A stretch of 64,000 nt of DNA. Source: Hymenobacter citatus (GTDB lineage Bacteria; Bacteroidota; Bacteroidia; Cytophagales; Hymenobacteraceae). The notes beneath the pieces are model-generated. The model had not been told where the DNA came from, ran no database searches, and was given only the letters and a program-made list of their open reading frames with translations. The DNA lies in NCBI RefSeq assembly GCF_014333615.1, contig NZ_JACSCY010000006.1:185268-249267 (forward strand), in the 5' to 3' direction. A program made the position numbers and the translations under genes. Shown here piece after piece: positions 1 through 7,688 of the stretch. Every line of letters starts with the position of its first letter. Within the stretch, counting starts at the first letter, position 1.

Positions 1-1
1 C

Positions 2-1171
2 CGGCCGGTGCGCAAAAACCTGATCTGGGGCGGCCTCGACAACAACCACGTGGGCACTGACGAGTTTATGCAGTACTGCCAGCAGCTGGGGGCGGCGCCG
101 TTTCTGACCGTGAACATGTCGACCGGCACGGCCGAGGAAGCCGCCGAGTGGGTGGAGTATTGCAACGGCATGGGTACCTACTATGCCACCCAGCGCCAGA
201 AAAACGGCCACGCCGCGCCCTACCAGGTGCAGTACTGGGGCCTGGGCAACGAGGAGGCCGCCCGCGAAGACGCCGGCACCCTGCAAAATCCGCAGGACTA
301 CATCAAAAAAGCCTGGTACTACGCCAAGCTGATGAAGTTGCAGGACCCGTCTATTAAGCTGATTATGGTAGGCGACAAGCCCGACTGGAACCAGCAAATC
401 TTGCAGGAGCTGCACCCCATCTGCGACTACCTCTCGCTGCACCTCTACGCCAGTTCCAAGCCCGGCGACCCGGCCTCGCTGTTCACTTCCATTGCGGCTA
501 TGGAAGCCAGCATCAAAGTTACCGCCGCCCAGATTAAGGCGTATGCGCCGGCTACCGTGGAAACATTTAGCAAGTGGTACCGCTTTCCGCCGCGGCAGCA
601 GCCGGTGAAGATTGCCATTGATGAATGGGGCATCTGGGAGGCCGGGGGGCGCGGCGCCTACAACCTGGAAATGGACTACACCTGGAACCACGCGCTGGGC
701 GTGGCGGCGTTTCTGAACGTGTTTCAGCGCCACGCGGCGGTTATTGGCCTGGCTACCTGGGCGCAGACGGTGAACGTGCTGGCTCCCATTATGACCGACG
801 ACACCACCAGCATTTGCCAGACCATTTACTACCCCCTGGCCCTGTACCGCAAGCTGTGCGGCCCCACCAGTGTGGCCGTTACGCTTGCGGGCGCGGAGCA
901 GCTGGACGTGGCCGCCTCCACCGACGGCAAGACGCTAACCCTCGCCATAGTGCAGCCTAGCGCTCAGGGCGTTGATATCCGGCTTGACGCCCCCACTACC
1001 GGCAGCTGGACGGCCCACGAGCTAACCGCTCCCTCTCTGGAATCAATGAACACGCTGCAAACGCCCGGCACGAACGTGGTGAGCTACCAGCAGCGTACCC
1101 TACCCCCCGGCACTACCACCTACACCGTGGCCGGGCACAGCATTGTGCTGCTACAAGCGGCGCTCCGGTAG
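2..1171 (+). CDS. Alpha-L-arabinofuranosidase, GH51 (5'-truncated by window edge)
   Basis: The reading frame is open from base 2 to the stop at 1169-1171, so the gene starts outside the window. The protein matches the GH51 (beta/alpha)8 barrel: RPVRKNLIWGGLDNN near the edge, the acid/base motif GLGNEE (Glu codon at 251-253) and the nucleophile motif IDEWG (Glu codon at 623-625). Both catalytic glutamates are therefore present, followed by the C-terminal beta-sandwich that GH51 enzymes carry. GH51 members release terminal arabinofuranosyl units from arabinan or arabinoxylan. The missing part is the N-terminus, including any signal peptide, so cell location cannot be judged. The next gene follows after 48 bases on the same strand. 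Family call is firm; the exact substrate is not. Confidence 0.9.
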   Translation, partial: RPVRKNLIWGGLDNNHVGTDEFMQYCQQLGAAPFLTVNMSTGTAEEAAEWVEYCNGMGTYYATQRQKNGHAAPYQVQYWGLGNEEAAREDAGTLQNPQDYIKKAWYYAKLMKLQDPSIKLIMVGDKPDWNQQILQELHPICDYLSLHLYASSKPGDPASLFTSIAAMEASIKVTAAQIKAYAPATVETFSKWYRFPPRQQPVKIAIDEWGIWEAGGRGAYNLEMDYTWNHALGVAAFLNVFQRHAAVIGLATWAQTVNVLAPIMTDDTTSICQTIYYPLALYRKLCGPTSVAVTLAGAEQLDVAASTDGKTLTLAIVQPSAQGVDIRLDAPTTGSWTAHELTAPSLESMNTLQTPGTNVVSYQQRTLPPGTTTYTVAGHSIVLLQAALR

Positions 1172-1219
1172 CTGGTGCCGTATGTAGTGCGTTACGTATT
1201 GCTACTCCCAACAAACCTA

Positions 1220-2194
1220 ATGATCTTTTTTGCCCCTACCCGTGCGTTGCTGCCCTATTTCCTCCTGGCAGTGCTGCTGTCTGCCTGCGCCGGTACACGG
1301 CAGCCGGGGCAGTCGTTGCGGGTGGAAGCGGGCTACTGCGACCCGCCCCACCTCATTGCCGACGACCCGGCTTTCCTACCCCTACCCACCATGCAGCCGT
1401 TGCTGCGCGACAGTCTGCTATCGAAGCGGTTTTCGCAGCGTAGCCTGCTGCTGGCCAACGCGGCCGGCGTGCTGCCGCAGCTGCACGAACTGGTACGCCT
1501 GGAGCGCGCCACGCCCACCGGCAACGCCCGCAGCGAGCTGTACCAGGCTCAGCAACAACGCATTCTGACGCGCTTGCTTCTGCTCTCCACCACCATTGCC
1601 AGCGTGGCCGCCGAGCTGGACTGCGAAGGCGAACGGGCCGACCAGGTAGCCAGCTACCTCACGGAGCACGCCAACCGGCGCGAGCAACGACTCACGGTGC
1701 TTTCCATTGCCGTGGGGGCGGCGTCGGGTATTGCCACTACGGTGGTGGAAGGGCGCGCAGGGCAGTATGCCTTTGGCATTGGGGGTGGCTTGGCCACGGC
1801 CGTGCTGGGCGTGCTCACACTCACCTCCAACCCTACCGTGCAGTTCACGCACCCGCGCAATTTACTGGCGGATATTTGGCAGGAAAACCAACAGTCTACG
1901 GCCTACCCGCCGTCGGTGTGGTATGTACTCACGGAGCCGGCCTTCAGCAACCAGGGGCAGTCGTCGCTGGCGCACAACGCGCGCCGCCGCTGGCAACACT
2001 ATGGCCAGCTAGAGCGCCCCGACTCGCGCAAGGGCCGGGCGCAGCTAGCACTGCTTTTTGGCGACGGCGGGCACTACGATGCCGACGCCCTGCACCTGCG
2101 GGCCGATATGCTGAACGAGTTGCAAGCCTCGGTGCGACTAATCAACCAGGATTTGCGGGGCTTGCTGCAAGAGCTGACGCCGCCTGGGCAGTAA
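1220..2194 (+). CDS. Putative lipoprotein of unknown function
   Basis: I do not recognise a family. The ATG at 1220 is preferred over an in-frame GTG at 1175 because it places a lipoprotein signal right at the N-terminus: a hydrophobic stretch ending in LLSAC, giving a lipidated Cys near residue 19. The mature part is mostly helical and Leu/Ala/Arg-rich. Around residues 155-195 lies a Gly/Ala-rich hydrophobic stretch (IAVGAASGIATTV, then FGIGGGLATAVLGVLTL) that looks like a glycine-zipper or a pair of membrane-active helices. It lies 48 bp behind the GH51 gene and may share its transcript. Codon use matches the neighbours. Confidence 0.7.
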   Translation: MIFFAPTRALLPYFLLAVLLSACAGTRQPGQSLRVEAGYCDPPHLIADDPAFLPLPTMQPLLRDSLLSKRFSQRSLLLANAAGVLPQLHELVRLERATPTGNARSELYQAQQQRILTRLLLLSTTIASVAAELDCEGERADQVASYLTEHANRREQRLTVLSIAVGAASGIATTVVEGRAGQYAFGIGGGLATAVLGVLTLTSNPTVQFTHPRNLLADIWQENQQSTAYPPSVWYVLTEPAFSNQGQSSLAHNARRRWQHYGQLERPDSRKGRAQLALLFGDGGHYDADALHLRADMLNELQASVRLINQDLRGLLQELTPPGQ

Positions 2195-2221
2195 CCTCCT
2201 CTCCGATCTTTTCAACGCATC

Positions 2222-2267
2222 TCTAATGGTCCTCTAATGTTGCGCTTTGGGTAGGAACGTACCTTTG
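2222..2267 (+). promoter_or_regulatory. Operator repeats and promoter of the response-regulator gene
   Basis: TCTAAT occurs at 2222-2227 and again at 2233-2238, an 11-bp pitch typical of tandem OmpR-family half-sites. A TTG at 2240-2242 and a perfect Bacteroidota -7 box TACCTTTG at 2260-2267 are separated by 17 bases. The same hexamer at the same pitch occurs before the efflux gene at 4871. Binding by the adjacent regulator is inferred. Confidence 0.6.
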
Positions 2268-2347
2268 CAGGGAAATTATCTGATGCTGATAGCCAACGTT
2301 TTGTCGATTATTGGTATCTAGTTACTACGCGTAGCGGCGACTAGCCT

Positions 2348-3028
2348 ATGAAGATTTTGTTGGTAGAAGATGAGCTAAAGGTGGTCACGGTCCTGAAGAA
2401 AGGATTTGAGGAAGAGGAGTATGCTGTGGATGTGGCATTTGATGGCAAAACTGGCCATTTGATGTCTATGAGTAATCAGTATGATATCATCGTGCTCGAC
2501 ATCAGCCTACCCATCTTCAATGGCTATGAGCTGTGCGAATTAATTCGGCGGCGCAACGTGCACGTGCCCATCCTCATGCTCACGGCCCTGGGCACCACCG
2601 ACAATAAAGTGGAAGCCCTGAACCTGGGCGCCGACGACTACGTGGTGAAGCCCTTCGAGTTCAAGGAGTTGCTGGCCCGCGTGCGGGCGCTCACCCGCCG
2701 CGCCAACCCCACCTACAGCCCTACCCTGCTGCAAGCCGACGACCTGGAGTTGAACACCCAGACCAAAATCGTGCGGAGCGGCGACACCCAAATCAGCCTC
2801 ACGGCCCGGGAGTTTTCGTTGCTGGAATTGCTGCTGCAACACAAAAACGAAGTGCTTTCCCGCACCTACATTGCCGAGCAGGTGTGGGCCCTCAACTTCG
2901 ACACGGGCACCAACGTGGTGGACGTGTACATCAACTACTTGCGCAACAAAATCGACAAGCCCTTCAACCGCCGCCTCATCCAAACGGTAGTAGGCATGGG
3001 CTACAGCCTGCGGGACAGTGAGTGGTGA
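2348..3028 (+). CDS. Response regulator, OmpR family (heavy-metal type)
   Basis: 226 residues, the usual OmpR-class length. The receiver domain (about 1-115) has the acidic pair E7/D8, phospho-acceptor Asp51 in IIVLDIS, conserved Thr79 and Lys101 in VVKPFEF. A winged-helix DNA-binding domain follows (about 130-223), ending in the typical VVGMGYSL. Closest in style to CusR/CzcR-like regulators, and the genes downstream encode a kinase and a metal efflux pump. TCTAAT direct repeats before its own promoter and before the tolC-like gene suggest positive autoregulation and pump control. The kinase follows after 182 bp that hold a long inverted repeat, so coupling of the two is loose. Confidence 0.93.
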   Translation: MKILLVEDELKVVTVLKKGFEEEEYAVDVAFDGKTGHLMSMSNQYDIIVLDISLPIFNGYELCELIRRRNVHVPILMLTALGTTDNKVEALNLGADDYVVKPFEFKELLARVRALTRRANPTYSPTLLQADDLELNTQTKIVRSGDTQISLTAREFSLLELLLQHKNEVLSRTYIAEQVWALNFDTGTNVVDVYINYLRNKIDKPFNRRLIQTVVGMGYSLRDSEW

Positions 3029-3056
3029 GATGGTGAAATGGTGAGTGGTGAGTTTT

Positions 3057-3170
3057 GCTGTTCTGTCATCCTGAGCCTGCGAAGAACCTTCTTACGTGAG
3101 CACGATTAGCAAAGCAACGACTTGTTCTGTGGGCATAAGGTCCTTCGCAGGCTCAGGATGACAGAACAGC
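3057..3170. repeat. Inverted repeat, 28-bp perfect arms (family B', GTCATCCTGAGC)
   Basis: Arms 3057-3084 and 3143-3170 are perfect reverse complements with a 58-base loop. Weaker flanking complementarity (TGGTGAGATGGTGA against CTCACCATCTCACCATCTCAC) extends the structure to about 3023-3203, nearly the whole gap between regulator and kinase genes. Confidence 0.85.
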
Positions 3171-3210
3171 AAACTCACTATCTCACCATCTCACCATCTC
3201 ACAACTCCCC

Positions 3211-4569
3211 ATGACCATCCGCAATCGACTGGCGCTGCAATTTACCTTACTGGTGGGGCTGCTGCTGGGGGGTGGCCTGGGCACGGTCTACTACCTTTCC
3301 TGGCAGAATACCCATAAGCTCTACGAGCAGCGCCTGCAAGAGCGTGCCTACACGGCGGCTACCCTGTTTCTGGAAGCCGACGAGCAAAGCCCGGTGAGTA
3401 TAGAGCGGGCGCGCACGCGCTTTCAGCGCAACCTGAATGCCGAAGTCGTTGGTATTTATGACGATAAGAACCAGGCGCGCTTTGGCACCTTGCCCAACGC
3501 CGCCTTCACGCCGGCCCTGCTGGCGCGCGTACGCCGCACCCGCTACGTGAGCCGGCGCCACCACGAGGAACAGCTGGTTGGCATCTACTACCCCGATAAC
3601 CAAGGCAATTTCTGCATTCTGGTGGCGGCCGTAGACCGCTCCGGGCAGCAGCGGCTAGCCCACCTGAGGCTGGTATCGGGCGGGGTATTGCTCATAGGAA
3701 TGATCCTGAGCTTTGTGCTGGGCCGATGGTTTGCGCGCACGGCCCTGGCGCCCATCAGTCAGTTGGTGCACCATGCCCAGCGCGTGGGCGCATCGGATTT
3801 GCAGCTGAACCTACCCGCCCCACCGCCGCCCGATGAGCTGGGCGAGCTGTCGGCTACCCTCAATCTAATGCTGCAACGCCTCAAGCACTCCTTCGAGCAG
3901 CAGCAGAGCTTCATCAACAACGCCTCGCACGAGCTGCGCACGCCCCTCACGGCTATGATTGGCGAACTGGAAATTACGCTGGCCCGCCCGCGGACCGCGG
4001 AAGTGTATTCCGACGCCCTTCGCTCGGCTTTGGCCGATGCACACAAGCTGAAGGAAATTATCAGTCGCCTGTTGCAGCTGGCGCAGTTGGGCTCGGGCGA
4101 GGCCCGGCTGCCGGAGGGCGGCACCGTCCGGCTCGACGAGGTGCTATTTGAGGCCTGCGAGGAGGCTACCCTATTGCAGGAAGGCAACCGGGTGCGTATC
4201 ACGCTGGGCGACCTACCCGAGGACGCGGCCCTGCTGACCGTGCCCGGCGACCGGCACCTGTTCCGGTTGGCTCTCAGCAACTTAATCGACAATGCCTGCA
4301 AGTTCTCGGAAGGCCCGGTGCTGTGCTCTCTGGCTTACATGCCGGGGCAGGTCACCTTCACCATTGCCGATACTGGCATTGGCATTGCGCCCGCCGATTT
4401 GCAGCACGTGCGACAAACGTTTTTCCGGGCCGCCAATGCCCACGGGTTTCGCGGGTATGGGGTAGGACTGGCCCTGGCCGCCAACATTTTCAGCCTGCAC
4501 GGCGCCACCCTGGAAATAGAATCGGAGCTGCACAAAGGCACTACCATGCGCGTGGTGCTGGCGGTGTAG
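3211..4569 (+). CDS. Sensor histidine kinase, two TM, HAMP (metal-sensor type)
   Basis: 452 residues. TM1 lies at about 8-30, a periplasmic sensor loop runs to about 150, TM2 at about 155-175 is followed by a HAMP linker (ALAPISQLVHHAQRV). The HisKA H-box is SHELRTPL with phospho-His at residue 240; the N-box is NLIDNACKF, the G1 box DTGIGI and the G2 region GYGVGLALA. It should phosphorylate the regulator encoded at 2348. The periplasmic loop has two adjacent His (RRHHEE) that could bind metal, but this is only suggestive. The ATG at 3211 directly precedes a short charged segment and TM1. Confidence 0.92.
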   Translation: MTIRNRLALQFTLLVGLLLGGGLGTVYYLSWQNTHKLYEQRLQERAYTAATLFLEADEQSPVSIERARTRFQRNLNAEVVGIYDDKNQARFGTLPNAAFTPALLARVRRTRYVSRRHHEEQLVGIYYPDNQGNFCILVAAVDRSGQQRLAHLRLVSGGVLLIGMILSFVLGRWFARTALAPISQLVHHAQRVGASDLQLNLPAPPPPDELGELSATLNLMLQRLKHSFEQQQSFINNASHELRTPLTAMIGELEITLARPRTAEVYSDALRSALADAHKLKEIISRLLQLAQLGSGEARLPEGGTVRLDEVLFEACEEATLLQEGNRVRITLGDLPEDAALLTVPGDRHLFRLALSNLIDNACKFSEGPVLCSLAYMPGQVTFTIADTGIGIAPADLQHVRQTFFRAANAHGFRGYGVGLALAANIFSLHGATLEIESELHKGTTMRVVLAV

Positions 4570-4597
4570 TGCGGCAAAATCGGTGGGCCATTGCTAG

Positions 4598-4685
4598 GGT
4601 GTAGAGACGCAACCTTGCGTCTTGTCGTTGAACGATTTCGGCCATTTGGCGCGGGCGACGAGACGCAAGGTTGCGTCTCTACACC
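4598..4685. repeat. Inverted repeat, family A (GTAGAGACGCA...)
   Basis: Arms 4598-4622 and 4661-4685 are perfect 25-bp reverse complements. Each arm also contains its own small palindrome (AGACGCA...TGCGTCT), the two-level design of paired REP elements. Three more copies lie at 17521, 28586 and 36627. Confidence 0.85.
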
Positions 4686-4773
4686 GTTCGACAGTTAACT
4701 CAAACGGCTTCTAAGGGTATCGACCTGACCCTTGGCTAGGGACGCTGGAGGGTAGGCGCTTCGTGACTACCAC

Positions 4774-4817
4774 TCTAATCTGATTCTAATACACTTCTAA
4801 TAAGCCTATAATCTTTG
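4774..4817 (+). promoter_or_regulatory. Triple TCTAAT operator and promoter of the efflux genes
   Basis: TCTAAT occurs at 4774-4779, 4785-4790 and 4796-4801, exactly 11 bp apart. A near -7 box (TAATCTTTG, 4810-4818 region) follows, and no -33 TTG is seen because the repeats occupy that position, as expected for an activator-dependent promoter. It matches the two-copy site before the response-regulator gene. Confidence 0.6.
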
Positions 4818-4870
4818 CCCTCTATATAGCTGGTAATTTTGCATTGTCCTTTGGATACCCTCCCAAAATC

Positions 4871-6187
4871 ATGCAAATACACCTGTTTATCAGCATTCTA
4901 ACAATCAGCCTACTTGGTATTTTACCGGGCCATGCGCAGTCGCCGGCCTTGCCGGGCGCGGCGGTGGCCCCGGCTCCTACCGACACGCTGGCGCTGACCC
5001 TACCCCAGGCCGAAGCTGCTTTCCTGAACACCAACTTTGCCCTGCTGGCCGAGCGGTTCAACATTCCGGCGGCGCAGGCCGATGTGGTGCAGGCCCGCCT
5101 GTTCGACAACCCGGAAATCTCGCTGGAGCGCAACCTGTTCAACCCCTACAATGGCCGCTTCTTCGAGCACAATGAGGACCGCTTTCAGCTGGTAGGCGGC
5201 ATTGAGCAGCTGATTCAGCTGGGCGGCAAGCGCCGCAAGGCCGTTGACGTGGCCCGCACCGGCGTGGCCATTTCCGAGCTGGAGTTTACGGATCTGGTAC
5301 GCACGCTGCGCTACGAGCTGCGCGAAAACTTCGTGACGCTGTTCTTCCGCCAGCAGACGCAGGCCATGTACGCCCGGCAAATCAACGCCCTGCAAGAAAC
5401 ACTCAACATCACGCAGCGCCAGTACCAGCGCGGCAACGTGGCCCTGAAAGAGGTAGTACGCCTGAAAACGCAACTCTTTGAATTAGAGAGCGAGCTAAAG
5501 GACCTGCGCAACGATATTTCCGAAGACCAAGCCGAGCTGAACCTGCTGCTGGGCAGCCGCCAGCCGCGCTACCTGCGCCCCCAGCTGCCCGCCACGCTTC
5601 CCACTACCCTAAGCCTGAACACGCTCCCGCTCGAACAGGCCCTGGCCACGGCCCGCGCTAACCGCCCCGACCTGCAAGCCGCCGCCGCCACCGTGCGCCA
5701 GCAGGAGCAAAACGTGCGCCTGCAAAAGGCCCTGGCCGTACCCGACCTGACCGCCGGCACCTTCTATGACCACAACGGCGCCGTGGGCAAGCACTACACC
5801 GGCCTCACGGTAGGCATGCCCATCCCCCTATTTAACCGCAACCAGGGCGGCATCAAGCTGGCCGAGGCCCAGCGCCAGGGTAGCGAGCAGTTGCTCAGCC
5901 AACAGGAGGCTACGGTGGTAAACGAGGTGACCCAGGCCTACCGCAAGGCCCAGGAAGCCGAGCGCATCTCCAATGCCTTCCCGCCCGAGTACTTCGCCGA
6001 CGCGGACGAGCTGCTCGACGGCGTGCTGCGCAGCTACCAGCGCAAGGCCATTGGCCTGCTGGAATTCCTCGATTTCCTGGACTCCTATAAGTCGGGCGTC
6101 ATTCAGCTGAACCAAAGCCGCGCCGAGCGCCTCAACGCCTTCGACAAGCTCAATGAGCAGTTGGGGCAGCAGGTATTCAGCTACTAG
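4871..6187 (+). CDS. Outer membrane efflux protein, TolC/CzcC family
   Basis: 438 residues from the ATG at 4871, which begins a clean signal peptide (MQIHLFISILTISLLGILPG, cleavage after HAQ). An upstream in-frame TTG at 4844 is less likely. Two OEP repeats are visible, each with long amphipathic helices: a first one including RLFDNPEISLERNLFNP and a second starting near PDLTAGTFYDHNG and TVGMPIPLFNRNQGGI, the latter hallmarks of CzcC-type channels. It forms the outer-membrane exit duct for the pump encoded by the next two genes. Transcription is probably driven by the TCTAAT-repeat promoter just upstream. Confidence 0.9.
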   Translation: MQIHLFISILTISLLGILPGHAQSPALPGAAVAPAPTDTLALTLPQAEAAFLNTNFALLAERFNIPAAQADVVQARLFDNPEISLERNLFNPYNGRFFEHNEDRFQLVGGIEQLIQLGGKRRKAVDVARTGVAISELEFTDLVRTLRYELRENFVTLFFRQQTQAMYARQINALQETLNITQRQYQRGNVALKEVVRLKTQLFELESELKDLRNDISEDQAELNLLLGSRQPRYLRPQLPATLPTTLSLNTLPLEQALATARANRPDLQAAAATVRQQEQNVRLQKALAVPDLTAGTFYDHNGAVGKHYTGLTVGMPIPLFNRNQGGIKLAEAQRQGSEQLLSQQEATVVNEVTQAYRKAQEAERISNAFPPEYFADADELLDGVLRSYQRKAIGLLEFLDFLDSYKSGVIQLNQSRAERLNAFDKLNEQLGQQVFSY

Positions 6188-6214
6188 CCAAATACTTGTA
6201 TGGCCTAACCAGAA

Positions 6215-6312
6215 CGTCATGCTGAGCGCAGCCGAAGCATCTCGCGTGCTGACGTCTGGATTACCATTGCAGCATCAGTACGCGAGATGCTTCGGCTGCG
6301 CTCAGCATGACG
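6215..6312. repeat. Inverted repeat, family B (GTCATGCTGAGC...)
   Basis: Perfect 33-bp arms at 6215-6247 and 6280-6312 around a 32-base loop, between the tolC-like and adaptor genes. Related copies lie at 11559, 12878 and 38857. Confidence 0.88.
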
Positions 6313-6352
6313 GGCTACTAGTCCGCTCCTCATTCCCCGAATCACTTCCCTC

Positions 6353-7477
6353 ATGTCACGTTTCACTACCTTTTCTATGCGCTATATCCTTCCGGGCCTG
6401 CTGCTGGCAGCCAGCCTCGCGGCCTGCTCGGAGCACAACCCCGACGCCCCCGTGGCGGCGGCCGAAGCGCCGGTCGCGGTGGTTTCCGATTCGCTCATGG
6501 CGCGCATTGCGCTAGACACGGTGCAGCAGCGCCCCGTGATTAACGAGCTGAAACTCACCGCCAAAATTGCCTATGACGAGTCGCGGGTGAATAAGGTGTT
6601 TCCGCTGGTGGGCGGTATCGTGACCAAGGTGAACGTGGCGCTGGGGCAGTATGTGAAGGCCGGGCAGGTGCTGGCCGAGCTGGAAAGCACCGACATTGCC
6701 AACTTCCGCTCCGAGTCGACCACGGCCACGGTGGATTTGGCGAAAGCCCGGCAGGAGCTGGCCTCTACCAAGGAGCTGTACGAAGATGGCCTGGCCTCGG
6801 CCCGCGAGTACCAGCTGGCCCAACAGGAAGTGCGCCGCGCCCAGGCCGAGGTGCAAAAAAACAAGCAGATTGGCGCCATTTACGGCACCCAGCAAACCCA
6901 GGGTGCGGCCCGCTACCTGGTGAAAGCACCAGCCGCGGGCTTCGTAGTGGAAAAAACCGTGAACCCACGCACGCAACTGCGCTCCGACAACGACCAGCCG
7001 ATGTTCGTCATTTCGGACCTGAATACGGTGTGGGCGCTGGCCAGCGTGTACGAAGACGACATTTCGCGCGTGCAGCCGGGCACCCCGGCCGTGGTACGCA
7101 CCCTGGCCTTCCCCAACGAACCCGCCGAGGGCAAAATCGACCCGGCCTTCAGCGCCCTCGACCCCGAAAGCCGCGTGCTGACGGTGCGTGTGCCGCTGCA
7201 AAATCCTGATAATAAGCTCAAACCCGAAATGTTTGCCACCGTTACGGTGTCGGCGCCCACAGGCGCCACTAAACTAAGTGTGCCGTCGTCGGCGCTGGTG
7301 TTTGAGCGCAGCCGCAGCTACGTGCTCGTGTTCAAGGACCGGAACAACATCGAAACCCGCAATGTGGAAACGGTCGGCACTGCCGGCGGCTACACCTACC
7401 TCAACGGCGGCGTGGAGCCCGGCGAACAAGTCGTGTCGCGCAACGCGCTACTGCTCTATCATACGCTAAATCAATAG
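6353..7477 (+). CDS. RND efflux periplasmic adaptor (CzcB/CusB-type membrane fusion protein)
   Basis: 374 residues. The N-terminus is a lipoprotein signal ending LAAC, giving an inner-membrane-anchored adaptor. A second in-frame ATG at 6377 sits at the start of the hydrophobic core and is an equally possible start. Order of domains: barrel-sandwich/lipoyl half (FPLVGGIVTKVNVALGQYVKAGQVLAEL), helical hairpin (about 120-165, ARQELASTKELYEDGLASAREYQ region), second lipoyl half (YLVKAPAAGFVVEKTV), beta-barrel and membrane-proximal domain. It bridges the RND pump and the outer-membrane channel. No separate metal-binding CusF-like domain is seen. The upstream gap holds a family B hairpin. Confidence 0.9.
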   Translation: MSRFTTFSMRYILPGLLLAASLAACSEHNPDAPVAAAEAPVAVVSDSLMARIALDTVQQRPVINELKLTAKIAYDESRVNKVFPLVGGIVTKVNVALGQYVKAGQVLAELESTDIANFRSESTTATVDLAKARQELASTKELYEDGLASAREYQLAQQEVRRAQAEVQKNKQIGAIYGTQQTQGAARYLVKAPAAGFVVEKTVNPRTQLRSDNDQPMFVISDLNTVWALASVYEDDISRVQPGTPAVVRTLAFPNEPAEGKIDPAFSALDPESRVLTVRVPLQNPDNKLKPEMFATVTVSAPTGATKLSVPSSALVFERSRSYVLVFKDRNNIETRNVETVGTAGGYTYLNGGVEPGEQVVSRNALLLYHTLNQ

Positions 7478-7509
7478 TGAAGCAACTACTAGCAAAAGCT
7501 AGAGCTAGG

Positions 7510-7640
7510 AGCTAGTTCCCCTCCTCAGTTGAGGAGGGGTTAGGGGTGGTTGATGTTCGTCGCACGACTTACTAGTTCTAGCTCTATTCTAGCCTTTCAA
7601 CCACCCCTAGCCCCTCCTCAGCTGAGGAGGGGAACTAGCT
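7510..7640. repeat. Inverted repeat, family D-like (CCCCTCCTCAGTTGAGGAGGGG)
   Basis: Arms of about 44 bp at 7510-7553 and 7597-7640 with very few mismatches. Each arm contains an internal palindrome (CCCCTCCTCA/TGAGGAGGGG). It fills most of the 211-bp gap between the adaptor and the RND pump gene. Confidence 0.85.
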
Positions 7641-7688
7641 CTAGCTGCACGCGACGCTAGTCACAGCCGCTCATAGCATCTAATTTTT

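Noticed and set aside
6153..6515. Plus-strand frame overlapping the tolC end, hairpin and adaptor start
   Set aside because: Translates the family B repeat and an out-of-frame part of the adaptor gene.
7679..7684. Single TCTAAT just before the RND pump ATG considered as a third operator
   Set aside because: Only one copy, 5 bases from the start codon, with no 11-bp partner and no promoter box.
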